Positions 1-7,007 of a stretch of 10,778 nt of DNA are shown one piece after another (the first letter of the stretch is position 1; each line of letters starts with the position of its first letter). A program made the translations under genes and the position numbers. The DNA comes from an uncultured Coriobacteriaceae bacterium (GTDB lineage Bacteria; Actinomycetota; Coriobacteriia; Coriobacteriales; Eggerthellaceae): contig CACZIP010000039.1 of the NCBI GenBank assembly GCA_902781245.1, positions 1 through 10,778 on the forward strand, written 5' to 3'. The notes beneath the pieces are model-generated. The model worked only from the letters and a program-made list of their open reading frames with translations. It ran no database searches and was not told the origin of the DNA.

Positions 1-26
1 TGTTAGCGTCGGGCTAAATTAGCCAC
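1..26 (+). repeat. IS21-like terminal inverted repeat, left (istB side)
   Basis: All 26 bases match the reverse complement of 2384-2409. The tip begins TGTTAGCG and the match ends at AGCCAC. The flanking host DNA is outside the window. Confidence 0.93.
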
Positions 27-46
27 ACCCAAGTCAGGAAAGAATA

Positions 47-76
47 GCCAATTCTGGTCAACTTAATTTCGCCAAT
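47..76 (+). repeat. IS21-like inner terminal repeat, left
   Basis: GCCAAT, four bases, GTCAACTTAA, four bases, GCCAAT. The inverted partner at the other end (2335-2364) has the same blocks with a spacer one base longer and GCCAT instead of GCCAAT. An overlapping CGCCAATACACCAG (70-83) also has a 13/14 inverted partner at 2292-2305. By analogy with IS21 these are probably transposase-binding sites. Confidence 0.7.
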
Positions 77-116
77 ACACCAGATGTCTCAGCCTATTTC
101 TTTCATCTATTCGAAT

Positions 117-950
117 CTACTTGTTCATCTTCAACGCCATGGGAGACGACTCCACGGTCAGAGTCTCGAGCTCCGCGCCGCGGAAGCTCGCGCCCTTCAT
201 GATGAACACCGTAGCGCGGTCGAACACGCGGTCGAGCGCGCAGAGCAGCGTGTCGTCCCCGGTGAAGAACTCGTCCCAGTTGTTCACCGGCGTGTTGCTC
301 GTGAGTATCATCGTGTTCGGGCAATCCTTCTCGTAGCGCCGGTCGATAACGTCGAAGAACAGCTCCGTGCAAGCATGGTCGAACGTGCAGCGCCCGACCT
401 CGTCGACGATGAGGCACGACGGCTTCACCAGCATCGCGACCGTCCTCGACGGGTTGCCGGATTCTGCCGCCCTCTTCAGCTTGCTGCGCAATTCGGTGGC
501 CTTGAGGTAGTATGTTTTGTAGCCGTTCAGACAGCACTCCCTGCCGTACGCTTGAGCAAGATGGGTTTTTCCTATTCCACCTGGGCCGATGAATGCAAGG
601 TTCTTCCTCGCGTGCAGGTTCGCGAGCGCCGGGAGCTTGCGCAGCGCCGCCGCGTCCCGCCCGCGTATGCGGTCGAAGTCGAACCCCTCGAAGGTCTTGG
701 GAACCTTCTGCGGAAGCCGGCTGAGCTTGAGAAGCGTGCTGATCACCTGGTCGTGGTGCTTGTCTGCCAGGTACGTGAACACCGCCTCGAGCGCGCCGAG
801 CTCGTCCCTGCCCATGTCGAGGCGCACCGCAAGCTCGGCGAGCTCCTCGGGGGAGACGGCCACGTCGAACGAGGCGGCCATCTCGCTTACGCGCCCGTAG
901 AGCGCCGTGACGGCGGCGTCGACCCGCGCCTCCGAGTTGGTTTTGCTCAT
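117..950 (-). CDS. istB: IS21-family transposition helper ATPase IstB
   Basis: IstB is the AAA+ ATPase that helps the IstA transposase select and join target DNA. The 277-residue product shows Walker A GPGGIGKT at residues 122-129, Walker B LIVDE around 180-184, and the family's sensor region LTSNTPVNNWDEFF from about 216. Length is normal for the family (about 240-280). The start at 950 is chosen because AGGAGG (961-956) precedes this ATG by five bases. An in-frame ATG at 965 overlaps the istA stop as TGATG but lacks its own ribosome site. Translation is probably coupled to istA. The frame stays open far upstream inside istA; that part is GC-driven shadow and not gene. Confidence 0.93.
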   Translation of the reverse strand: MSKTNSEARVDAAVTALYGRVSEMAASFDVAVSPEELAELAVRLDMGRDELGALEAVFTYLADKHHDQVISTLLKLSRLPQKVPKTFEGFDFDRIRGRDAAALRKLPALANLHARKNLAFIGPGGIGKTHLAQAYGRECCLNGYKTYYLKATELRSKLKRAAESGNPSRTVAMLVKPSCLIVDEVGRCTFDHACTELFFDVIDRRYEKDCPNTMILTSNTPVNNWDEFFTGDDTLLCALDRVFDRATVFIMKGASFRGAELETLTVESSPMALKMNK

Positions 951-964
951 CGCCGCCTCCTCCA

Positions 965-2278
965 TCACAGCCTCCCCTCGAAGTCGAACTTGTCGAAGCC
1001 GGGCTTGCCCTTGGGCGGCTCGATCTGGGCGATCACGGTCGCGACCGGGGCGGTCGGCAGCTCCACCGGCTGGACGTCGGCGTACTGGTCGGCGCAGAAG
1101 CTGTCCTTGCGGCCCCAGGTCACGGGGTGCACCGCCAGCTCGCGCGACAGGTCGTCGGCGTAGACGTGAATCCACTCGCCGTCCCTGCTCACGCGGCAGG
1201 TCTTGCCGGAATACCAGTACGGCACGCCGAAGCGGCGCCCCTCGTAGCTCACGAATCCGTCGAAGCTGATGCGACGCCGGGGGCACAGGTACATCGCCAG
1301 CTCCTCGTCCCTTTCCAATTCGGTCGCCGCGGGCAGACACTTCGCGGCGTGCTCCTCGGCGGGGACGCAGTCCACGGCCCTGCGGTAGCGCCCGGACTGC
1401 TTGGCGCACCACTCGAGCGCCTGGACGTTCAAATCGGTGGCGTTGTAGAACCTGCGGCCGACCGCGAAATTGTGCTTCACGTAAGAAACCAGTCGCTCGA
1501 CCTTGCCTTTTGTGAACGGGTGGCGCGGCTTGCACAGCTTCGTCTTGAACCCGACGCAAGCCATGAAGGCCGCGTAGTCCACCTGCCAGACGGGCTTGCC
1601 CTCGATGTCGCGCCCGGTCGTTACGCTCTTCATGTTGTCCGTGAGCACGTACTCCGGCACGCCCATGACCATGAAGGCGTGCACCATGCCTATGAAGAGG
1701 TTCTCCTGGCGCGCGTTCGGGAAGAACTCGACGTAGCAGGTGCCGCAGTGGTGGCACACCATCGCGAAGCACGCTATCTTGAACTCGGCGCCAGACCAGT
1801 CCTCGACCTTGACGAAGCCCCAGTCCATCTGGAAGGCCTCGCCGGGCTTCGTCTCGAATCGCCTGCCGCGGCTTCCCCGAGGGTCTGCCTTCGCCAGCTT
1901 GCGCTTGGCGGGAACCAGGTCGGCGTGCGCGGATACGTAGTTCTTGACGGTGGTCTTCCCACCCTTGTAGCCCTGGCCCTCGATGCGCTCGAAGATCACC
2001 TCGGAGTTCGTCACGCCATCCATCAGGAGGGCGTTCACCACCCCCTCGAAGCCGCTGATCACCGTCGTCTCGGCCTTCATGCCGCAGCGCCCGTGCGGCG
2101 TCACGACGAAGCCCTTAGCCTTGAGCGTCCGCGCCTTCGAGCGCGAGAGGCCGGTCCTCCTCGAGAACTCGGCAAGGTTCAGATGGTCGAGTTCGAATGA
2201 ATCGCCCGCCTCGCGGGACATCTCCTCTATCGCCTTGTCTATAATTTCTTGCAGGCCATTGCGTTCGTTGTCATTCAT
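965..2278 (-). CDS. istA: IS21-family transposase IstA (DDE)
   Basis: IstA is the DDE recombinase that cuts and joins the element ends. The 437-residue product has an N-terminal helix-turn-helix region (FSRRTGLSRSKARTLKAKG, about 38-56) and an RNase-H-like catalytic core. The triad can be read as D152 in FQMDWG, D214 in LTDNMK and E261 in KGKVERL, with family-typical spacing. A Mu-transposase C-terminal-like segment follows. The ATG at 2278 has GGAGG (2286-2282) just upstream. The frame extends to a TTG at 2335, but that lies in the terminal-repeat region and has no comparable ribosome site. The stop contacts the istB region as TGATG. No frameshift or missing catalytic residue is seen, so the transposase is probably active. 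Confidence 0.93.
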   Translation of the reverse strand: MNDNERNGLQEIIDKAIEEMSREAGDSFELDHLNLAEFSRRTGLSRSKARTLKAKGFVVTPHGRCGMKAETTVISGFEGVVNALLMDGVTNSEVIFERIEGQGYKGGKTTVKNYVSAHADLVPAKRKLAKADPRGSRGRRFETKPGEAFQMDWGFVKVEDWSGAEFKIACFAMVCHHCGTCYVEFFPNARQENLFIGMVHAFMVMGVPEYVLTDNMKSVTTGRDIEGKPVWQVDYAAFMACVGFKTKLCKPRHPFTKGKVERLVSYVKHNFAVGRRFYNATDLNVQALEWCAKQSGRYRRAVDCVPAEEHAAKCLPAATELERDEELAMYLCPRRRISFDGFVSYEGRRFGVPYWYSGKTCRVSRDGEWIHVYADDLSRELAVHPVTWGRKDSFCADQYADVQPVELPTAPVATVIAQIEPPKGKPGFDKFDFEGRL

Positions 2279-2334
2279 GGTCCTCCTTCCACTGGCGTAT
2301 TGGCGTATACCAGTGTAGGGCCGACAGCGACGCA

Positions 2335-2364
2335 ATGGCTGTTTTAAGTTGACTGGATATTGGC
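2335..2364 (-). repeat. IS21-like inner terminal repeat, right
   Basis: Reverse complement carries GCCAAT, five bases, GTCAACTTAA, four bases, GCCAT, matching 47-76. A second element at 2292-2305 pairs with 70-83. It lies upstream of istA, so transposase binding could also repress its own promoter (inference). Confidence 0.7.
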
Positions 2365-2383
2365 GATTTTAGTTTGACTTTAG

Positions 2384-2409
2384 GTGGCTAATTTAGCCCG
2401 ACGCTAACA
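2384..2409 (-). repeat. IS21-like terminal inverted repeat, right (istA side)
   Basis: Perfect 26-base reverse complement of 1-26. Read leftwards, it supplies the last few codons and the TAA stop (2395-2393) of the interrupted STAND NTPase gene. Confidence 0.93.
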
Positions 2410-4441
2410 AGGATGCGCGGACTATAGACACTTGACTATTGTCGCTGCATGAAACCGATTCGTATCCAGGACGTAGAAGAACCCTTACGTATTCGCAACA
2501 AAGAACAGCGTAAGTTAGATCGTTAGTGTCTACCCATTTTTGATACAGCTGTTCGAGGACATCCAATTCGTATTGGAATAAGTAGTCGTGTGAATACTCG
2601 TTATATCCCATCTCCTTGCAAACAATGATTGCGATATCGTTCGGGGGTAGATTGGTTATTGACAGGTATTTAAACACCAGTTCTTCGGGAATACCAAAGG
2701 GTTTGCGATGCAGGAATGGACGAATTGACAAAAGAATATCGGACGTAATCGTTTGAGATTCGTATCGTTCTGAAATAGTGCTTTCGGAATAAACGATTCG
2801 CGTAGATTCGAGGTCGTCCATACGAAGAGAAATCTCTCTATATGCCTTTTCACCTAAAAGAAAATTGTATGTCGGAATCATGCCCCAGCGATCTTCTCGA
2901 CTCGCTTTGTCCCAAATAATAGTGAGCTGCTGAGCAATTTGCTTAGACAAATCTTCGGAATAGTAGGCGCCGAGAATAACTTTCACGCACAAAAGCATCC
3001 GCTCTTTACCGCACGCCAATTTACTGATGGCTTCTAAGTCGATAGAAGAGTCAATGTAAATCGCCTTGTAAAGCAGGTAGTCACGAAATACCTGGTCTCC
3101 GCAATCTACAGCGACATATTTCTGACAAACATCAAGCAATTCTTTTTCGTTAAGTGTTCTCAAAGAATCGAGATACTCTTGATGGGAAATGCCGAAATGC
3201 TTTTCAAGCGTCGATAAATCGCTATTGTCTCTGACCCGATGAGCTCCGAGAATGGAAGAAATAGTGCCGGCCAGTAATTCCGTCTTCGAAAGAGACCTGA
3301 TCGCCTCTTTGTAAGATTCCTCGATTAAGGAAGCAAGATTGCTTGTTTCAAAATGACCAGATTCTAAAAGCGCACTAGAAATTGCGTACGCAACTCGAAG
3401 ATTACCCTTTGACAGTTCAGCAATTTCTCGGGCGTATTGCCGATTGTCAATTCCAAAACACGAAACGATTACTGTTTCAACGCTGTCGATGTTAAGCGGT
3501 GCGAGACGCATGATGCTTGGGCTCGCCATGCCCTTTATTCTATCAATGACATATTGCTTGGCATAGCTTCTGACCGTTGCAAGAAGCCGCACGCTTTCGT
3601 ACATTTGAGCAAAATCGATTATCGATTCGAGCTCTGATAGCTCGTTTGCGTCATCGAGAAGAACTACGCAAGGCTCATCATGCGGTATATCGATGTTTAA
3701 ATCGTTCCAGATTGGTTGCCCATTAGATTTCACCACAATTGCTTTTGCCCCAAATTGCTCTTGAAACTGTCGAAGAGCATCAAGGGCAAGCCTTGTTTTA
3801 CCGAATCCGGGTTTGCCGTCAATAAGCGTAACTTTTGAATCTGAAATCATGGTCACCAATGAGGACAAGTCGTCAGTCCTGCATAGCAAGGCAGTGTTAA
3901 GGGGAGCCGCAAATGGCGATCTGCTAGTTTTTTCTTCGAATGATTCTATTGACATTATCTGGCCGGTCGAACAAGCGATGCCTAGGTGGTCATAAGCAAG
4001 ATGCGCATAATCACGTGACAACATTGCTGCCATCTGATCAACGCCGACCAGGTCAACTCGGGCGTCAATAGCGTTGAGTTGGGCTACATCCGAAGGGCTC
4101 AGGCGTCTACATGTGTGGGCAATGATAATCTTGTCGAGCCGACCTGGCGAAAGCGGATCTTCGGCTCTTAAGCAAGCGTCGATGTCATCTTTGATTTTCC
4201 GAATAGCTTTTGTTCGTTCCAGGTAATGCCCACATTCCAGAAACGCAAATCGATTGTTGGGAAGGACCCAGAAAGTATCTGGAGTTCCGGGTGCTGTTTT
4301 CGCTGATCCGGACGCTGTTCCAAGGTGATATGGTTTTTCAAGATTTCGACTAGCGGTTATAAGTTCCTGAGCAAGCATTTGGAACTCCGCACCATCGAGA
4401 GACTCAATTGCATTTCGAATTACTAATTCTCTATGGTTCAC
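2393..4441 (-). CDS. STAND-type P-loop NTPase with N-terminal nuclease-like domain, 3' end cut by IS21 insertion
   Basis: Likely an anti-phage sensor/effector of the Avs-like or STAND kind. The N-terminal about 160 residues hold GTPDTF (52-57) and a downstream FLECGHY (67-73), resembling the D and E positions of a PD-(D/E)xK fold. Next come a STGQI linker motif (about 158-162), Walker A GKPGFGKT (209-216), Walker B VVLLDD (259-264) and a helical sensor-like C-terminal part. The GTG at 4441 is chosen because AAGGGG (4453-4448) lies six bases upstream; in-frame ATGs at 4465 and 4543 (the latter 11 bases after the abiEii-like stop) are alternatives. The last residues (LLASG or LASG) and the TAA are encoded by the IS inverted repeat, so the native C-terminus is lost or lies left of the window. 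Base composition is visibly AT-richer than its neighbours, pointing to separate acquisition. Family recognition is from motifs only. Confidence 0.75.
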   Translation of the reverse strand: MNHRELVIRNAIESLDGAEFQMLAQELITASRNLEKPYHLGTASGSAKTAPGTPDTFWVLPNNRFAFLECGHYLERTKAIRKIKDDIDACLRAEDPLSPGRLDKIIIAHTCRRLSPSDVAQLNAIDARVDLVGVDQMAAMLSRDYAHLAYDHLGIACSTGQIMSIESFEEKTSRSPFAAPLNTALLCRTDDLSSLVTMISDSKVTLIDGKPGFGKTRLALDALRQFQEQFGAKAIVVKSNGQPIWNDLNIDIPHDEPCVVLLDDANELSELESIIDFAQMYESVRLLATVRSYAKQYVIDRIKGMASPSIMRLAPLNIDSVETVIVSCFGIDNRQYAREIAELSKGNLRVAYAISSALLESGHFETSNLASLIEESYKEAIRSLSKTELLAGTISSILGAHRVRDNSDLSTLEKHFGISHQEYLDSLRTLNEKELLDVCQKYVAVDCGDQVFRDYLLYKAIYIDSSIDLEAISKLACGKERMLLCVKVILGAYYSEDLSKQIAQQLTIIWDKASREDRWGMIPTYNFLLGEKAYREISLRMDDLESTRIVYSESTISERYESQTITSDILLSIRPFLHRKPFGIPEELVFKYLSITNLPPNDIAIIVCKEMGYNEYSHDYLFQYELDVLEQLYQKWVDTNDLTYAVLCCEYVRVLLRPGYESVSCSDNSQVSIVRASLLASG

Positions 4442-4554
4442 ACGATTCCCCTTACTGGTTTTCATATTTGTCGAGATGCAGCTATAAACACTCGTCCGAA
4501 CAATTCGGCAGTTTTTTCGCTTCATGTCGGGCAGTTCACGCATCTAGAGACGCC
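4442..4554. other. Gap between abiEii-like gene and the preferred NTPase start
   Basis: Here 113 bases separate the AbiEii stop from the preferred GTG. The gap contains in-frame ATGs at 4543, 4525 and 4465, and a short hairpin CCGAACAATTCGG (4496-4508) without a T run. I see no convincing promoter or terminator, so co-transcription of the NTPase with abiE is the simplest reading. Confidence 0.4.
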
Positions 4555-5550
4555 CTACGAATCGTTTATGCGAGCCTCAAGCTCGCCCATGAAGGTGTTG
4601 ATTTCTCCAAACGCAGGCACATCGCCGAAAATCATCGGGCGCATGGACTTATAGTCTGCCTCAAGTTCTGCAAGCCTTTCTGGCTGCGGGGAGAGCTTCA
4701 ACGTGCCGGGTTTCGCATCGGGAAGCTTCGACCACGGCGTGCGGTAGAACTTCTCCTTGAACGCGACCACCTTGGCCAAGAGTTCAGGCTGCGCGATTGC
4801 TTTCTCGGCGACGTCGGAATGCCCGAGTTTGTACATGTCGTAATAGTGGCGTGCGTAGCGTTTGGGCATCGCCTTTCCCTCGGGTCGGTTCGCCTCCTGG
4901 TGCAGGATCGTCGCCTTCTCCCAGAACGTGCGCTCCGGTGCTGCGGTGGCGACCACCGTCGATGGAGAGGCGAACAGCTGCGGATGCAACTCGGCAAGGT
5001 ACGACGTTATCGTAGCTGGCTGCGAGGGCGTCCAGGCGGCGAGGGGGCCAATCTCGAGCTTCACCACGTCGAGGGTCGCCTCACTCGAGAAAAGCCTGGG
5101 GTAGGCGAACAGCACCGTTTCCTCGGCGTTGCCCATGCGCACATCCGCATCAACGCCAAGCTCTGCGGACAGGCTGGCTTTCAATGAAGGGACGAACGTG
5201 TTTGCGAGGTAATCGTTCGTGCGCTCGATGGTCTCGAGCTTGAACTTGTCCTGTTTGGTGTTCGAGCGCTTCTCCCATGGCTCGTTCAAGTCATAGCCGA
5301 TGAGGCGCCAGTCCAGGATGAGGTCGACGTCTTCCGAGAAGCGCTCGATGAGCCCGAACGCCTTTGACAGGCTTGTGCCGCCCTTGAAGATGATGGAGTC
5401 CTTGAACTCGCTGCGGTGGAACAGGTAGTCGAGCAGGTAGCACACCCAGAGGTCCTTTTCCAAGATGGCCTCCGACAACCCGGTCTCAGAGACTCCGAGC
5501 TCGATGATGGCAGCTCGCTCCGAGCTTTCCTTGGTCACAACGCTTAACAC
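4555..5550 (-). CDS. abiEii: AbiEii-type nucleotidyltransferase toxin
   Basis: AbiEii/AbiGii-family nucleotidyltransferases are the toxins of AbiE toxin-antitoxin/abortive-infection systems; studied relatives use nucleotides as substrate and some modify tRNA. The 331-residue product shows the expected motifs: FKGGTSLSK with GGTS at 57-60, followed by SEDVDL with D74 and D76 (metal-binding DxD); KLEIG at 164-168; ERTFWEKATILH at 206-217 with K212; and RHYYDMYKL at 234-242. All four family motifs look intact. It starts at GTG 5550, with GGAGG (5562-5558) seven bases upstream inside the antitoxin gene. It overlaps that gene by seven bases (5544-5550), so translation is likely coupled. The STAND NTPase follows on the same strand. 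Confidence 0.9.
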   Translation of the reverse strand: MLSVVTKESSERAAIIELGVSETGLSEAILEKDLWVCYLLDYLFHRSEFKDSIIFKGGTSLSKAFGLIERFSEDVDLILDWRLIGYDLNEPWEKRSNTKQDKFKLETIERTNDYLANTFVPSLKASLSAELGVDADVRMGNAEETVLFAYPRLFSSEATLDVVKLEIGPLAAWTPSQPATITSYLAELHPQLFASPSTVVATAAPERTFWEKATILHQEANRPEGKAMPKRYARHYYDMYKLGHSDVAEKAIAQPELLAKVVAFKEKFYRTPWSKLPDAKPGTLKLSPQPERLAELEADYKSMRPMIFGDVPAFGEINTFMGELEARINDS

Positions 5551-6152
5551 CCCTTGGCCTCCTTCACCTTCTTTGCGAATCCAAACACCCAGGCCGTCGA
5601 GTTGCGGGTCTCGTCGTAGAGCGCCTCGATCTCCTTGTCGCTCAAGCGGGCGGCAATTCTTGCGGCGACTTTATCGTCGGCTGCATCCTTGCCGATGGCC
5701 TTGAGAGCCTGTATCACCAGGCACGTGATCGGCGAGCAGTCGAGGAGATCCCTGTTCGCCCGGTGCTTCATGGTTATCGCGAACCTGCCGTACTGGTAAG
5801 TTTTGTACGGTCCGCTGCTCACGTACTCGTAGACTGCAGGCACCTGAGTGTCGAGCCCGAGGCGATTGAGGGCGGTGTCGCCAGAGGGCGCGATCACCCA
5901 TTTGTTGTTGCGCGCAATGGCATGCGCGACGGCGTCGGGCGTGGGCGGCACGTCAGCGTCGAGCTCCTCGACGCGCTTCGGCTTCGCGTACACCCCGCGC
6001 ATGGCGCGCATGATGTCGCCCCGTTTCGCCATGCGGGACAGCACAGAGTTCGCGTTGTCCACGCTCGCGATGTCGTGGAAGTCCGACGGCACGAACACTG
6101 AACCGGGCTCCGCATCGGCGATTCGTTCTTCGATTTCTGTTGCGATGGACAT
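5544..6152 (-). CDS. AbiEi-like antitoxin / transcriptional regulator (DUF6088 type)
   Basis: Probable antitoxin and autorepressor partner of the downstream nucleotidyltransferase. The 202-residue protein has an N-terminal winged-helix-like segment (about 18-58, including SVLSRMAKRGDIMRAMRGVY, in which an RG(V/I)Y turn is typical of AbiEi-like proteins). A C-terminal domain of the DUF6088/AbiEi kind follows (PTPDAVAHAIA, APSGDTALNRLGL). The ATG at 6152 is preferred: AAGGGA (6164-6159) sits six bases upstream. An in-frame ATG at 6167 overlaps that ribosome site's own leader. The gene lies directly behind a promoter overlapped by a 30-bp palindrome, as expected for an autoregulated AbiE operon. 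Family assignment is from motif resemblance and from the AbiEii partner. Confidence 0.85.
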   Translation of the reverse strand: MSIATEIEERIADAEPGSVFVPSDFHDIASVDNANSVLSRMAKRGDIMRAMRGVYAKPKRVEELDADVPPTPDAVAHAIARNNKWVIAPSGDTALNRLGLDTQVPAVYEYVSSGPYKTYQYGRFAITMKHRANRDLLDCSPITCLVIQALKAIGKDAADDKVAARIAARLSDKEIEALYDETRNSTAWVFGFAKKVKEAKGC

Positions 6153-6173
6153 AACTGTTCCCTTCATTTGAAA

Positions 6174-6203
6174 TGTCAGAAAAAGTATATACTATTTCTG
6201 ACA
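6174..6203. promoter_or_regulatory. Near-perfect 30-bp palindrome, probable AbiEi operator
   Basis: Fourteen of fifteen base pairs are symmetric around 6188/6189: outer arms TGTCAGAAA and TTTCTGACA, one mismatched pair, then a central palindrome AGTATATACT. It covers the predicted -10 box and start point of the antitoxin operon, so a bound dimer would block RNA polymerase. AbiEi antitoxins are known to repress their own operon through inverted repeats. Confidence 0.75.
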
Positions 6204-6211
6204 TATTGCAA
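6184..6211 (-). promoter_or_regulatory. Predicted sigma-70 promoter of the abiE operon
   Basis: On the minus strand, -35 TTGCAA (6211-6206), 16-base spacer, -10 TATACT (6189-6184). Transcription would start near 6177 and the antitoxin ATG lies at 6152. A small perfect palindrome, CAGAGTCTCTG (6212-6222), sits just upstream of the -35 and could be an extra site. The 3' part lies inside the 30-bp palindrome. Confidence 0.65.
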
Positions 6212-6291
6212 CAGAGTCTCTGAACCTTAAATCACAAATAATGGCTGGAATTTGCGATTTCGTCCTCCCTCTTTCGATATCGAATACGCTT
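6204..6291. other. Intergenic gap between metallophosphoesterase and abiE operon
   Basis: This 88-base gap holds the abiE -35 region, the palindrome CAGAGTCTCTG (6212-6222) and a perfect 12-bp palindrome TTCGATATCGAA (6273-6284). Neither palindrome is followed by a T run, so no intrinsic terminator is supported. Read-through from the integrase operon into abiE is therefore possible. Confidence 0.5.
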
Positions 6292-6999
6292 TCACCGCGT
6301 TAGTTCCAACGGCTCGAACTCGTTGAACATAAAACGCATGCGGTCGATGCTCTTCTCGATGTGCCAATGGCCGCAGTACCACTTCCTGTAGTCGAGGCGC
6401 CGCTCGATACGGTCGAGCCAGACCTCGGTCGATGTGTCAACCATGCTCTGGTCGATGCCTGGGAGGAACGCCTCGGTCGGCTCGTAGCCGAACGGGCAGG
6501 TGTGCGAGAGCACGACATCGACCTTCCAATCGAGCTCATCCAGTTTTGCTTCGACGCGAGCCTTCACTTCGTCGCTGGGCTGTTCGTCTGGGAACCACTT
6601 CGCGCCACGCTCGAGGCGGTACCATTTATCGACGCTGTACGCCCCGCCGATTACGATGGCGCTAATGCCGCCGAGGTCGTAAACCTCGCCGTCTTTCGCG
6701 AAGAGGATGTTGGGGTAGGCGTTCTCGACAAACACCTTCCCACCTCGCCATTCCTTTTCATGGTAGAGCCACGGCAGCGATTGGGGGCGCATCTCGTGGT
6801 TGCCGTGGATGCAAAAGACGGATGGTTCGATTCCCGCAACGGTCTTCTTCGTCCACCCGTCGCGTTCGCCTTTGAAGAAGTTGAAGCCGGCGTCGCCCAG
6901 AATGATTATGGTGTCCTCAGCAGTGAGTCCGTTGTCTTTTGCGAATCTTTTTACCGGCTTCAGTTTGCCGTGTTTGTCTCCAGTAATGTAGAAGGCCAT
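6292..6999 (-). CDS. Calcineurin-like metallophosphoesterase
   Basis: A cytosolic phosphoesterase of the calcineurin-like superfamily; the substrate cannot be told from sequence. The 235-residue protein keeps the complete metal-binding set: GDKHG with D8 and H10, LGDAG with D36, GNHE at 66-69, SHTCP with H166, and GHWH at 210-213. No signal peptide or membrane segment is visible. It starts eight bases after the integrase stop, and its ribosome site AGGA (7009-7006) overlaps that stop, so it is co-translated with the integrase. The abiE promoter begins about 80 bases downstream. Phages and integrative elements often carry such enzymes; whether it serves recombination, nucleic-acid processing or defence is unknown. 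Confidence 0.9.
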   Translation of the reverse strand: MAFYITGDKHGKLKPVKRFAKDNGLTAEDTIIILGDAGFNFFKGERDGWTKKTVAGIEPSVFCIHGNHEMRPQSLPWLYHEKEWRGGKVFVENAYPNILFAKDGEVYDLGGISAIVIGGAYSVDKWYRLERGAKWFPDEQPSDEVKARVEAKLDELDWKVDVVLSHTCPFGYEPTEAFLPGIDQSMVDTSTEVWLDRIERRLDYRKWYCGHWHIEKSIDRMRFMFNEFEPLELTR

Positions 7000-7007
7000 T
7001 GCTCGTC

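Larger units (their letters stand above)
1..2409 (-). mobile_element. IS21-family insertion sequence, complete
   Basis: The element is bounded by perfect 26-bp inverted repeats starting TGTTAGCGTC, at 1-26 and 2384-2409. It carries the two-gene istA/istB pair on the minus strand with a one-base stop/start contact plus internal ribosome site, which is the standard IS21 arrangement. Further inner repeats (47-76 against 2335-2364; 70-83 against 2292-2305) match the multiple transposase-binding repeats known at IS21 ends. The left tip coincides with window base 1, so the target duplication cannot be checked. Both genes are open and the catalytic motifs are present, so the copy appears intact. It sits inside the 3' part of the STAND NTPase gene. 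Confidence 0.93.

Noticed and set aside
951..1772. Upstream extension of the istB frame to 551 residues
   Set aside because: This stretch is antisense-phase shadow within istA, with arginine-rich, low-quality protein sequence. The istB start at 950 has a proper ribosome site.
84..2200. Long plus-strand open frames opposite istA and istB
   Set aside because: They are GC-driven mirror frames of well-recognised transposition genes and show no motifs or ribosome sites.
4496..4508. Hairpin CCGAACAATTCGG as a terminator between abiEii-like and NTPase genes
   Set aside because: The stem is only five base pairs and there is no T run.
4408..5187. Plus-strand 259-codon frame opposite the AbiEii gene
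   Set aside because: It spans the 3' end of the toxin gene and the start of the NTPase gene in antisense, with no family motif.
6273..6284. Palindrome TTCGATATCGAA as an intrinsic terminator of the int operon
   Set aside because: The stem is short, has no loop and no T run follows in the direction of transcription.
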